Positions 1 to 6,205 of a DNA stretch of 8,117 nucleotides are shown here, in pieces; within the stretch, counting starts at the first letter, position 1, and every line of letters starts with the position of its first letter. The DNA comes from Bacteroidales bacterium UBA6248 (GTDB taxonomy: Bacteria > Bacteroidota > Bacteroidia > Bacteroidales > Lentimicrobiaceae). A program made the position numbers and the translations under genes. The stretch lies in assembly GCA_002441345.1 (NCBI GenBank), contig DJVU01000050.1:1-8117 (forward strand), given 5' to 3'. A model generated the notes under the pieces. The model ran no database searches and was not told the DNA's origin. It saw only the letters and a program-made list of their open reading frames with translations.

Positions 1-905
1 TAATCGGGATTTACCGGAGATATTGAAATACCTATGCCGCCAACATCGCCCGAAGGAAGTCCGGAGGTCAGTTTTTCCCAGCTGGCACCGGCATCCGTCG
101 ATTTCCAGATGGCCGATTCAGGTCCCCCGCCGATCTTGGTAAACACATGCCTGCGGCGTTGTTCGGAAGTAGCATAAAGCACATCGGGATTCCGGGGATC
201 CATTATGACGTTATTGACGCCGGTATGTTCGCTGATATTCAATACTTTATTCCAGGTTTTGCCGCCATCCGTGGTTTTATAGAGACCGCGTTCGCCGCCG
301 GGCCCCCATACCGATCCCTCGGCTGCAACATACACTACGTTGGTGTTGCGCGGATCGATGGCAATCATCCCGATCTGGCGCGACTCTTTAAGTCCCATGT
401 TTTTCCATGATTTGCCTCCGTCGGTGGTTTTATATACGCCATCGCCGTAGCCAAGCGCTCTCTGATGATTGTTTTCACCGGTACCGGCCCAAACTACGTT
501 CGGATTTTCCGGATCCATGGTCAGGCAGCCAATGGAGTAGGAACCGTAATTATCGAATACAGGTTCCCAGGTTGTTCCGGCATTCACCGTCTTCCAGATG
601 TGACCCGATGAAACCGCTACAAAGTACTCGGCATTATTGTTCGGATTAACCGCGAAATCGCCGATACGTCCCGAACTAAAGGCCGGACCTATCGACCTGA
701 ATTTTAACCCGCTGAAACTACCGGATTTCAGGGTGTCGGCTGGCTGAGGAGAAGACTTTTTCTGTGCGAATCCGTCAACGCTGGCTGAAAGACTGAAAAA
801 AAGGAAAATCCCCGCAATTACCAATCTGGCGGGCATGATTATTGCACTAATTTTGCCTTTTGAAACCGGTGCACCGGATTTGCCGGTTGTTGTTGTATTT
901 TTCAT
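1..905 (-). CDS. Secreted VPS10/sortilin-like BNR-repeat protein, N-terminal part (runs off the left edge)
   Basis: The reading frame is open from an ATG at 903-905 to the window edge, giving the first 301 residues; the C-terminus lies outside. After a basic N-terminus there is a hydrophobic stretch (about residues 27-42, LVIAGIFLFFSLSAS) and a likely signal-peptidase I site near GFA-Q (residues 46-48), so the protein is exported. The mature part repeats the Asp-box/BNR pattern [S/T]-x-D-x-G-x-[S/T]-W: TVNAGTTW (107-113), TTDGGKSW (160-167), TTDGGKTW (211-218) and STDAGASW (269-276), each followed by a DPxNPxxxxA-type blade strand. This is the beta-propeller of the VPS10/sortilin-like proteins often annotated as glycosyl hydrolases in Bacteroidota, which are commonly about 1000 residues long. 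The substrate is unknown. An inner ATG (834-836, MPARLVIAG) would give a more typical signal peptide, so the start is uncertain. Family call is firm, function is not. Confidence 0.9.
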   Translation of the reverse strand, partial: MKNTTTTGKSGAPVSKGKISAIIMPARLVIAGIFLFFSLSASVDGFAQKKSSPQPADTLKSGSFSGLKFRSIGPAFSSGRIGDFAVNPNNNAEYFVAVSSGHIWKTVNAGTTWEPVFDNYGSYSIGCLTMDPENPNVVWAGTGENNHQRALGYGDGVYKTTDGGKSWKNMGLKESRQIGMIAIDPRNTNVVYVAAEGSVWGPGGERGLYKTTDGGKTWNKVLNISEHTGVNNVIMDPRNPDVLYATSEQRRRHVFTKIGGGPESAIWKSTDAGASWEKLTSGLPSGDVGGIGISISPVNPD

Positions 906-987
906 GATCTTAGGGTGTTATCACTGTTTTTCGATGAAATTTGCAGCACAGGGGATGGCCATCGTACATAAAATTCGGGACGGTGGT

Positions 988-995
988 CAAAACTA
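988..995 (-). promoter_or_regulatory. Possible -7 box for the BNR-repeat gene
   Basis: On the minus strand this reads TAGTTTTG, a full match to the Bacteroidota -7 consensus TAnnTTTG. It lies 82 bp upstream of the outer ATG at 905. No TTG at the usual -33 distance was found, so this is a weak call; an 8-mer with four fixed bases plus TA can occur by chance. Confidence 0.3.
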
Positions 996-1133
996 AAAAG
1001 AATTATTGATTTTTTTACGATTGGTCGGGGGAAACGAAATTCCGGGCCTGGAAATACAATACGGATTAATTAACTCTCTTCTTTGCATATTGAATGCACA
1101 GATTTGTAAGCGGAAAAACTTAAATCGCAACGC

Positions 1134-2099
1134 ATGAAAACATTTTATCTGACGGCTTTCCTGCTGATGGTATCGGCCGGTATTGTAACTGCTCAGGAGA
1201 ACAGACAAAGCTCCTTTTTAGAATCGGGAATAGTAAAAAATCCCGGAAACGGTACTTTTTATGGTGAAACGGGGCGCGAAACTACCTGCGATACCCTGCG
1301 ATTTCCCCTTCAGGGTGAGATTACGTATTACTATCTGATGCCTCCGCAAACGGGTTATGTTACCGGTAATAACAGTTTCGGGGATAAAGTTAAAGCAGAA
1401 TATTTTGCCTCTTTTACCACCGGAAGTCACATTACCGGTATTGTTGCCGAATTTGCCGTTGCCGTTAACCGTACCAATCCCGATGTCAGGTTTGGTATCT
1501 GGGATAACAGCGGTGAGGGTGGAAAACCAGGCAACCTGCTGGCGGAAGCAAGCAAGCCAATGGCATCCATCGTTTTTGATGCTCAGAATGAAAAAGTAAC
1601 CACCGTTATGTTGCAGGAACCTCTGGCAGTGGAAGGTCCTTTCTATGTTGGTGTTATTTTGCCTGTAACAACAGGAGACACTGTAGCCCTCTGGTGCCGC
1701 AAGCATGTGGTTGGTTACAACGGAACAGCCTGGGATCAGTGGAGCGACGGCAGATGGTTTGCCTTTAACGATCCCGAAAACTGGGGTACGAACATTCAGA
1801 CTACCATGACCATTCACCCTATCGTTTGCAAAACCACCGGTATTGAGCCTGTTGCTGTTTCAGAAGCTTTTATAAGTCCGGTTCCCGGAAAGGGAATTTT
1901 TAACGTTAATACCTGGAAAAGTTCTGAGCAGGTCGGTTTCAGGGTGTATTCATCCGGAGGCGCTCTTGTATACTCCAGGATGTTTCCGGGTGCGGTAACC
2001 AATTACAACGTGGATCTGAGTTTTCTTCCCGGAGGCATTTACGTTGTTAGGCTGAGCGATAAGGATCACTCCTACAGTCAAAAGATCATAATTCAATAG
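1134..2099 (+). CDS. Secreted T9SS cargo protein with type-A C-terminal sorting domain; function unknown
   Basis: The product has 321 residues. It starts with a clear signal peptide (MKTFYLTAFLLMVSAGIVTA, cut near A20/Q21), so the ATG at 1134 is well supported. The last ~75 residues (about 247-321) match the T9SS type-A sorting domain: a proline-rich entry (SPVPGKGIFNV), a strand with RVYSSGGALVY, NVDLSFLPGGIYVVRL, and a terminal SYSQKIIIQ. Such proteins cross the outer membrane by T9SS and are released or anchored at the surface. The middle (about 60-230) looks like a beta-sandwich rich in aromatic and glycine residues, with GNNSFGDKVKAEYFASF at 78-94; I do not recognise an enzyme motif. Cysteines occur at 52, 188 and 232. 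The gene is divergent from the BNR exoprotein, with 228 bp between the starts. No strong promoter is visible; CAGATTTG at 1099-1106 is one mismatch from TAnnTTTG but lacks a spaced TTG. Export route is confident; role is unknown. Confidence 0.9.
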   Translation: MKTFYLTAFLLMVSAGIVTAQENRQSSFLESGIVKNPGNGTFYGETGRETTCDTLRFPLQGEITYYYLMPPQTGYVTGNNSFGDKVKAEYFASFTTGSHITGIVAEFAVAVNRTNPDVRFGIWDNSGEGGKPGNLLAEASKPMASIVFDAQNEKVTTVMLQEPLAVEGPFYVGVILPVTTGDTVALWCRKHVVGYNGTAWDQWSDGRWFAFNDPENWGTNIQTTMTIHPIVCKTTGIEPVAVSEAFISPVPGKGIFNVNTWKSSEQVGFRVYSSGGALVYSRMFPGAVTNYNVDLSFLPGGIYVVRLSDKDHSYSQKIIIQ

Positions 2100-2103
2100 A
2101 AAT

Positions 2104-2128
2104 CTGCGAAATGCATTTTATTCCGCAG
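2104..2128 (+). terminator. Weak hairpin after the T9SS cargo gene
   Basis: Arms CTGCG (2104-2108) and CGCAG (2124-2128) pair, then after one A/C mismatch AAT pairs with ATT, leaving a loop of about 7 bases. It begins 5 bp after the stop codon at 2097-2099. No T-run follows, so it is not a canonical intrinsic terminator; it may stabilise the 3' end or be incidental. Confidence 0.3.
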
Positions 2129-2161
2129 CAATAATTGTCGTGTTTTCTATTCTGTAATGGC

Positions 2162-2191
2162 TTGCGTTTAGCGTTCTTGCGTTTCGCCTTC
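2162..2191 (+). repeat. 15-bp tandem duplication in the USP promoter
   Basis: TTGCGTTTAGCGTTC (2162-2176) is followed directly by TTGCGTTTCGCCTTC (2177-2191), 13 of 15 identical. Each copy begins with TTG, and the second TTG sits at the -33 position of the promoter just downstream. Confidence 0.7.
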
Positions 2192-2207
2192 GACTTTTGT
2201 ATCTTTG
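2177..2207 (+). promoter_or_regulatory. Bacteroidota-type promoter of the universal stress protein gene
   Basis: A TTG (2177-2179) and TATCTTTG (2200-2207) are separated by 20 bp, matching the Bacteroidota sigma-A pattern TTG-N17-23-TAnnTTTG. The ATG at 2229 follows 21 bp after the -7 box, leaving a short leader. This placement also argues against a TTG start at 2211, which would lie at or beside the transcription start. Confidence 0.75.
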
Positions 2208-2228
2208 TAATTGTCATATAAGAACATT

Positions 2229-2663
2229 ATGAAGAAAATTCTTGTTCCTGTCGACTTTTCCGATCTGGCTACGGAGGTAATTGAGAAAGCCGGAGAGATT
2301 GCCAAAGCTTTTGAAAGTGAGGTATATATTCTTCATGTTTCGGTTCCCGGGCCGGTTTTTGCTGACGATCCTTCCCAACCGGCTCTGGTAGCCAGTCCCG
2401 GTCTTGAAGAGCTGATCCGTGAAGATCACGATCTGAAAGCCATGGTGCATTACCTTCACGAAAAAGGGGTGAATGCCTGCTCAGCTCTTGTTCACGGCCC
2501 CGTTATCAATACCATTCTGGATGAAGCCGGAAAATTTGAAGCCGATCTGATTGTAATAGGAACGCAAAGCCACGGATTTCTTTACCGGACATTTATTGGC
2601 AGCGTTAGCGACGGCGTAATGCGCAACAGCCCGTGTCCGGTGCTGATTGTGCCTCAGCCCTGA
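2229..2663 (+). CDS. Universal stress protein (UspA family), single domain
   Basis: The product is a 144-residue cytoplasmic protein, the usual length of one Usp domain. It opens with MKKILVPVDFSDLA, the first strand and nucleotide-contact Asp (D9) of the family, and has a second strand at EVYILHVSVP (31-40). The C-terminal signature is ADLIVIGTQSHGFLYRTFIGSVSDGVMRNSPCPVLIVP (106-142). The ATP-binding motif of the family is G-x2-G-x9-G-[S/T]; here it reads G111-TQ-S114-x9-G124-S125, so the second glycine is serine, and ATP binding cannot be assumed. The family acts as dimers in stress survival, but the partner is not evident. ATG 2229 is chosen over the in-frame TTG at 2211 because of the promoter position and because MKKILVPVDFS is the standard family N-terminus. 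The last 10 bp overlap the end of convergent ygiQ. Confidence 0.93.
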   Translation: MKKILVPVDFSDLATEVIEKAGEIAKAFESEVYILHVSVPGPVFADDPSQPALVASPGLEELIREDHDLKAMVHYLHEKGVNACSALVHGPVINTILDEAGKFEADLIVIGTQSHGFLYRTFIGSVSDGVMRNSPCPVLIVPQP

Positions 2664-2666
2664 GGC
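2651..2666. repeat. Perfect palindrome containing both stop codons of the convergent USP/ygiQ pair
   Basis: GCCTCAGCCCTGAGGC has 7-bp arms around two central bases, so it can fold as a 6-bp stem with a 4-base loop on either strand. It contains the USP stop TGA (2661-2663, plus) and the ygiQ stop (2654-2656, minus). The symmetry makes both proteins end in Pro-Gln-x-stop (VPQP and RPQG). No T-run flanks it on either side, so a bidirectional terminator is possible but not shown. Confidence 0.6.
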
Positions 2667-4504
2667 CGTTTGCCAAATTTCGGCAGCAGGTCGGCACGGC
2701 CTGCTTTTCTTAATGTTTCAGCAAGCCAGCGTTTGTTTTCGGGTTTATACCAGAAAAAGAACCTCTGCTGGTTGAGTTTTTCCTGTTTTTCGCGGGCAAC
2801 ATACACGGGTTTCAGCGTGTACGGATCGAAACCGGTATAATACATGGCCGTGGCCAGGGTCATGGGGGTGGGGGTGAAGTCCTGCACCTGTTCCAGCCTG
2901 AAACCCTGCTGTGATGTTTCACAGGCAAGCTCGGCCATATCTTCGGGACGGCTGCCCGGATGGCTCGAGATAAAATAAGGGATTAGTTGCTGCCTCAGAC
3001 CGTTTCTGCGGTTTATCTCTTCAAACTTCTGCTGAAACTGCACAAAGGTGCGGTAATGCGGTTTGCGCATGATCTGCAGTACGTGTGCCGAGCTGTGTTC
3101 GGGAGCTACCTTGAGGCGGCCTGAAACATGCCGGGTAATCAGCTGCTCGAGGTATTCATTCAGCCCGTTGGCTTTTGATTCGGCTTCGCTGCGGCCGGTC
3201 AGCATATCGTAACGGATGCCGCTGCCGATGGTGATGCGTTTTATCCCTCTTCTTTTTAAGGCCTTGTTGTAAAGCTCCGTCATAGGCCGGTGGTCGGTAC
3301 TCAGGTTACGGCATATGGTTGGGAAAATGCACGAGGGACGCTTGCATTTTTTGCATTTGTCTGTATCTATGCCTTTCATCTGGTACATATTGGCCGATGG
3401 ACCACCAAGATCGGTGATATGTCCTTTAAAATCCGGGGCTGCAGCGATTTGCTCCACCTCTTTAAGGATGGATTTTTCGGAACGGCTTACCACAAACTTT
3501 CCCTGATGGGCCGAAATGGCGCAGAAGGCGCATCCGCCGAAACATCCCCGGTGCATGTTTACCGAATTACGGATCATTTCATAAGCAGGGATGGCGCCTC
3601 TTTTATGATAGCGGGGGTGTGGTTCGCGGGTGTAGGGCAGATCAAAGGAGGCATCAATCTCCGCCTCGTTCATGGGCGGATTTGGCGGATTCACCACAAT
3701 GGTGAAATCCCCGTTTCTTTCCAGAAGCCTTGCTCCCTGCCAGCGGTTCGATTCTTCTTCGAAGATGCGGAAATGACGGGCGAAAGCTTTTTTATCGGCC
3801 AGGCATCCGGTATGCGAAGGCAGTTCGATGGTAGCTGTGCCAGGCAGTTCCGGTAAGGTTTCCCCGTTAGGGATTCTGAAGGCGGTTTGTTCCACATCGT
3901 GGATCCGGCCGATGTTAACGCCGGAAGCAAGGCGCTGTATCAATGTAACAATACCCTTTTCCCCCATTCCGAAGACAAGCATATCGGCACCGCTCCAGGT
4001 CAGGATATCCGGTTTCAGGCTGTCGCTCCAGTAATCGTAGTGGGTAAGGCGTCGCATGGAGGCTTCGATTCCGCCAAGGATAACAGGTACATCCGGGTAA
4101 AGCTTTTTCAGGATGTGCGTATAAGCCACCGAAGCATAATCGGGCCGGAAGCCGGCCACACCGCCCGGGGTGTAAGCATCGTCGCTTCGCAGGCGTTTGT
4201 TGGCAGTATAGTGGTTCACCATGCTGTCCATATTTCCGGCTGTAACCCCGAAAAATAACCGGGGTTTCCCAAGTTTTTTAAAGTCGCGCAGGTCGTCGCG
4301 CCAGTTGGGCTGCGGCAGAATGGCTACCCGGAACCCCGCATGTTCGGTCAGCCTGCCGATTACAGCGGCTCCGAAGGCGGGATGATCCACATAGGCATCG
4401 CCCGAAACCAGGATCACGTCCACCTCATCCCAGCCCCGGCGGTCGAGCTCTTCGCGCGAAACGGGCAGCCAGTCGGTAAGGGGGCGTTTTTCAGGGATTT
4501 GCAT
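2654..4504 (-). CDS. ygiQ: YgiQ family radical SAM protein
   Basis: The product has 616 residues. The N-terminal domain (YgiQ-type radical SAM N-terminal family) opens with LTDWLPVSREELDRRGWDEVDVIL and GDAYVDHPAFG (35-45). The radical SAM core carries C-x3-C-x2-C at C321, C325 and C328 (GCFGGCAFCAISAHQGKF), which bind the [4Fe-4S] cluster used to cleave S-adenosylmethionine. A second cysteine set, C384-x2-C387-x4-C392-x5-C398, also typical of this family, may bind another metal site. The C-terminal third contains KVAPEHSS and YFISSHPGSRPEDM, then a DUF3362-like tail with FTPTPMTLATAMYYTGFDP. The reaction and substrate are unknown. The frame stays open upstream to 4612, but I start at 4504 because MQIPEKRPLTDWLP matches the usual start and a -7 box lies directly before it. 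It is shorter than E. coli YgiQ, mainly at the C-terminus. Confidence 0.95.
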   Translation of the reverse strand: MQIPEKRPLTDWLPVSREELDRRGWDEVDVILVSGDAYVDHPAFGAAVIGRLTEHAGFRVAILPQPNWRDDLRDFKKLGKPRLFFGVTAGNMDSMVNHYTANKRLRSDDAYTPGGVAGFRPDYASVAYTHILKKLYPDVPVILGGIEASMRRLTHYDYWSDSLKPDILTWSGADMLVFGMGEKGIVTLIQRLASGVNIGRIHDVEQTAFRIPNGETLPELPGTATIELPSHTGCLADKKAFARHFRIFEEESNRWQGARLLERNGDFTIVVNPPNPPMNEAEIDASFDLPYTREPHPRYHKRGAIPAYEMIRNSVNMHRGCFGGCAFCAISAHQGKFVVSRSEKSILKEVEQIAAAPDFKGHITDLGGPSANMYQMKGIDTDKCKKCKRPSCIFPTICRNLSTDHRPMTELYNKALKRRGIKRITIGSGIRYDMLTGRSEAESKANGLNEYLEQLITRHVSGRLKVAPEHSSAHVLQIMRKPHYRTFVQFQQKFEEINRRNGLRQQLIPYFISSHPGSRPEDMAELACETSQQGFRLEQVQDFTPTPMTLATAMYYTGFDPYTLKPVYVAREKQEKLNQQRFFFWYKPENKRWLAETLRKAGRADLLPKFGKRPQG

Positions 4505-4508
4505 GAGG

Positions 4509-4541
4509 CAAAGGTAGGTGATATTATAGCTCGGGGCGCAA
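4509..4541 (-). promoter_or_regulatory. Promoter of ygiQ, implying a leaderless or near-leaderless mRNA
   Basis: On the minus strand TACCTTTG (4509-4516) matches TAnnTTTG, with a TTG (4539-4541) 22 bp upstream, inside the 17-23 bp range of Bacteroidota promoters. Only four bases (4505-4508) separate the box from the ATG at 4504. Transcription starting at the usual distance would begin at or beside the start codon. This supports the 4504 start and excludes the in-frame upstream starts. Confidence 0.6.
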
Positions 4542-4647
4542 GGGGAAAAGCGTATAACGGAATTTGTCCGCGAAGGCATAGCGGCAATAAGCAGGGCATT
4601 TAGGAGTAACATTTATAAATGGGACCATCTTACTTCGATAAAAATCA

Positions 4648-5865
4648 TCAGTAAAGAAATCCAAAAAGCCATAGAGGAATTGTCCGGCCATGACCGGTTT
4701 CAATATCATCGAGGGCGAGGAAAGCATTTTCAGTATGCTGAATTTGTTTCATGGTTTTATTCTTTCCTCCGGCTTCAAAAGTATACGTTCCATCAACCAG
4801 AAAATCGCCCTTTGCAGGTACAGTAACGACATGATGAACCCGTAAGTTTCTTACAAGGAAAATTTCGCGCAACGTTCCGGTATCCGGATTTGCATTAAAG
4901 CAGTATGTCAGGTTGGTATTGTCAGGCAGAATTTTATCGGGTTTGCGGAGCAATTGGTTTTCCCTGGATTCTTTCCGGAGGTTGTATATCAGTTCGGCTT
5001 TTTCGAGTAAGCTGAAATACCTGAGTAAGGTCCGCTGATCGGCGATAAACAATTCTTTCTTCAGATTGGTCAGGTTGGGTGTGAATGGAACGCCTGAAGC
5101 AATCAAGCCAAGCAGTTTTTTTAGTTTCAGCACGGTTTCAAAAGGAATTTCCGAAACAGAAGGAATGTCATTCTCAAGAATAACCGTGATAACATCTTTC
5201 AAACGCGAAAGATAGTGCTCCTGAGATTCCAGATAATACGGAAAATAGCCGGTTTTGATGTAGTTGCGGAAATGAGGAATGATCACACCGGTTTTATTCA
5301 GGATTTCCGTTGTCAGTTTTATATTGTTCTTCAGGATATCGTCTAAGGAAAGTGCATTGAAATCCAGAACTCCGGTAAAATAGAGGTATTCTCTGAATGA
5401 CAAACCCGGAAGATTGTAGGTGGTTTTTCTTCTGCTGAGATCACCTTTTCCTTTGTAAATCCTGAGCAGCGATGATCCTGTATAGTATACCTTTAGTCCG
5501 GGATACCTGTCATAGATAATTTTCAGTTCTGCCGACCAGTCAGAGCCGGGATTTTTTGCAGGGTAACGGTGTACCTCATCCAGAAACAGATAACGTCCGC
5601 CAAGTTTTCTGAACTCATCGGCCAGATCAATAAGATTGTTGTTGTAAAAGAAAGGGTCTTCAAGCGTTGTATAAAGTACCGAATCTGCATCTGTTCGCAT
5701 TAATTCAAAGGCTTTTTGCAACAATAGCGTGGTTTTCCCGGTACCCCTGGCACCGTTTATTTCAACCAGACGCGCGTTCCAGTCAACCTGACGGTACAGG
5801 AACCTTTTGAAATCCTGACTAACATGATTGATCAGGTTATTACTGATTTGAAAAAGTTCTGTCAT
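4648..5865 (-). CDS. AAA_14 / DUF4143 family P-loop ATPase
   Basis: The product has 405 residues. The Walker A motif is GARGTGKT (38-45) and Walker B is RYLFLDEVHRYP (91-102); VYYTGSSLLRI follows as a sensor-like strand. The middle has the family phrase LPGLSFREYLYF, and the C-terminal half is DUF4143-like, with a winged-helix-like segment and then GDFLVDGTYTFEAGGKNK (353-370), which resembles a PD-(D/E)xK nuclease core (D358, E364, K368), an inference only. The protein ends IPLWLFGFLY. This family is often multicopy in Bacteroidota; its cellular role is unclear, and it is not a demonstrated toxin or antitoxin. The ATG at 5865 is chosen. A TTG at 5883 is in frame but forms part of the -7 box. 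It is divergent from the MutS-like gene and AT-richer than ygiQ: one 60-base sample at 5281-5340 has 22 G/C against 38 at 3181-3240. Confidence 0.92.
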   Translation of the reverse strand: MTELFQISNNLINHVSQDFKRFLYRQVDWNARLVEINGARGTGKTTLLLQKAFELMRTDADSVLYTTLEDPFFYNNNLIDLADEFRKLGGRYLFLDEVHRYPAKNPGSDWSAELKIIYDRYPGLKVYYTGSSLLRIYKGKGDLSRRKTTYNLPGLSFREYLYFTGVLDFNALSLDDILKNNIKLTTEILNKTGVIIPHFRNYIKTGYFPYYLESQEHYLSRLKDVITVILENDIPSVSEIPFETVLKLKKLLGLIASGVPFTPNLTNLKKELFIADQRTLLRYFSLLEKAELIYNLRKESRENQLLRKPDKILPDNTNLTYCFNANPDTGTLREIFLVRNLRVHHVVTVPAKGDFLVDGTYTFEAGGKNKTMKQIQHTENAFLALDDIETGHGRTIPLWLFGFLY

Positions 5866-5880
5866 GATGATGCGTTTTGG

Positions 5881-5888
5881 CAAAGATA
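5881..5888 (-). promoter_or_regulatory. -7 box of the ATPase gene
   Basis: On the minus strand this is TATCTTTG, a full match to TAnnTTTG, 15 bp before the ATG at 5865. No TTG is found at -33; TATG, 19 bp further upstream, is the nearest resemblance. A weak -33 element with an operator-like palindrome in the spacer would fit a regulated promoter. Confidence 0.6.
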
Positions 5889-5894
5889 GTAAAA

Positions 5895-5910
5895 ATGTAA
5901 TGGATTACAT
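5895..5910. promoter_or_regulatory. Operator-like palindrome in the ATPase promoter (repeat copy 1)
   Basis: ATGTAATGGATTACAT has perfect 7-bp arms around GG. It lies between the -7 box and the expected -33 position of the ATPase promoter, where a bound protein would block RNA polymerase. It contains copy 1 of the GTAAT-N4-TACA repeat. Confidence 0.5.
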
Positions 5911-5976
5911 AATAATTATAATAAAAAAGTAATTGAATACATAGAATGGATGAAAAAAATGTAATGAGATACACAT
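5897..5976. repeat. Three GTAAT-N4-TACA repeats spaced exactly 32 bp
   Basis: GTAATGGATTACAT (5897-5910), GTAATTGAATACAT (5929-5942) and GTAATGAGATACAC (5961-5974) share GTAAT-N4-TACA in all copies. Copies 1 and 2 agree at 12 of 14 positions, and copy 3 agrees with each at 10 of 14. The start-to-start distance is 32 bp both times, close to three helical turns, so all sites face the same side of the DNA. The sequence between copies is AT-rich and less conserved (copies 1 and 2 agree at 22 of 32 over the whole unit). Confidence 0.55.
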
Positions 5977-6205
5977 AATACGGTTTATACCGAAGAAACA
6001 GAGGGATGTCTGTTCAGTCTTTACAGTCTATAAAGGCTTGTATTTCCGGGATTCATTCTGGTTTACCTGCAAATACCCGGGTTTTAACTTTATGTGATAA
6101 AATGATTCACCTTGAATATGATTTTCGGGGAAATACTGTTAATAAAAGCAGATAATAAACCATGGGCATTTTCTGATTATTACGGATTTTCAATTCACCG
6201 GTGTT

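Larger units (their letters stand above)
5866..6205. other. 340-bp AT-rich divergent spacer between the ATPase and MutS-like genes
   Basis: Neither strand holds a credible gene; the longest start-to-stop frames I could follow are trivial (for example 10 codons from ATG 5946). The left third holds the ATPase -7 box and three phased GTAAT-N4-TACA repeats. Further right are two adjacent 9-mers, CAGTCTTTA and CAGTCTATA (6015-6032), and a small inverted repeat CGGT-TTAT-ACCG (5981-5992). No clear TAnnTTTG promoter was found for the MutS-like gene; TAACTTTA near 6080 is only a partial match. No remnants of MutS N-terminal domains were seen here. Confidence 0.7.

Noticed and set aside
147..649. Two plus-strand frames of 87 and 80 codons at the left end
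   Set aside because: They are antisense to the BNR-repeat gene, whose minus-strand frame is open throughout and has four Asp-boxes.
1218..1817. 199-codon open frame on the minus strand inside the T9SS cargo gene
   Set aside because: It is antisense to a gene with a clear signal peptide and sorting domain; the translation is rich in scattered Cys and His and has no recognisable motif.
2211..2228. N-terminal extension of the USP from a TTG at 2211
   Set aside because: It would fall at the expected transcription start, and the family begins at MKKILVPVDFS.
3290..3856. 188-codon open frame on the plus strand inside ygiQ
   Set aside because: It is fully antisense to a well-supported radical SAM gene, and its translation shows no domain or compositional sign of a real protein.
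4568..4584. CCGC/GCGG hairpin as terminator of the ATPase gene
   Set aside because: The stem is only 4 bp with a 9-base loop and no T-run follows on the minus strand.
4505..4612. N-terminal extension of YgiQ to an upstream start
   Set aside because: The extra 36 residues are unlike the family start and the region contains the likely ygiQ promoter.
5866..5883. N-terminal extension of the ATPase from a TTG at 5883
   Set aside because: That TTG is the end of the -7 box TATCTTTG; the ATG at 5865 has a normal leader.
5897..5976. CRISPR array
   Set aside because: The three repeats are short and imperfect, the inter-repeat sequence is AT-rich and partly similar, and there are no cas genes nearby.
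5866..6205. Remnant of the missing N-terminal MutS domains upstream of the MutS-like gene
   Set aside because: An in-frame stop at 6143 precedes the start and no mismatch-binding motifs are seen in any frame of the spacer, so the gene is short by nature rather than visibly truncated.
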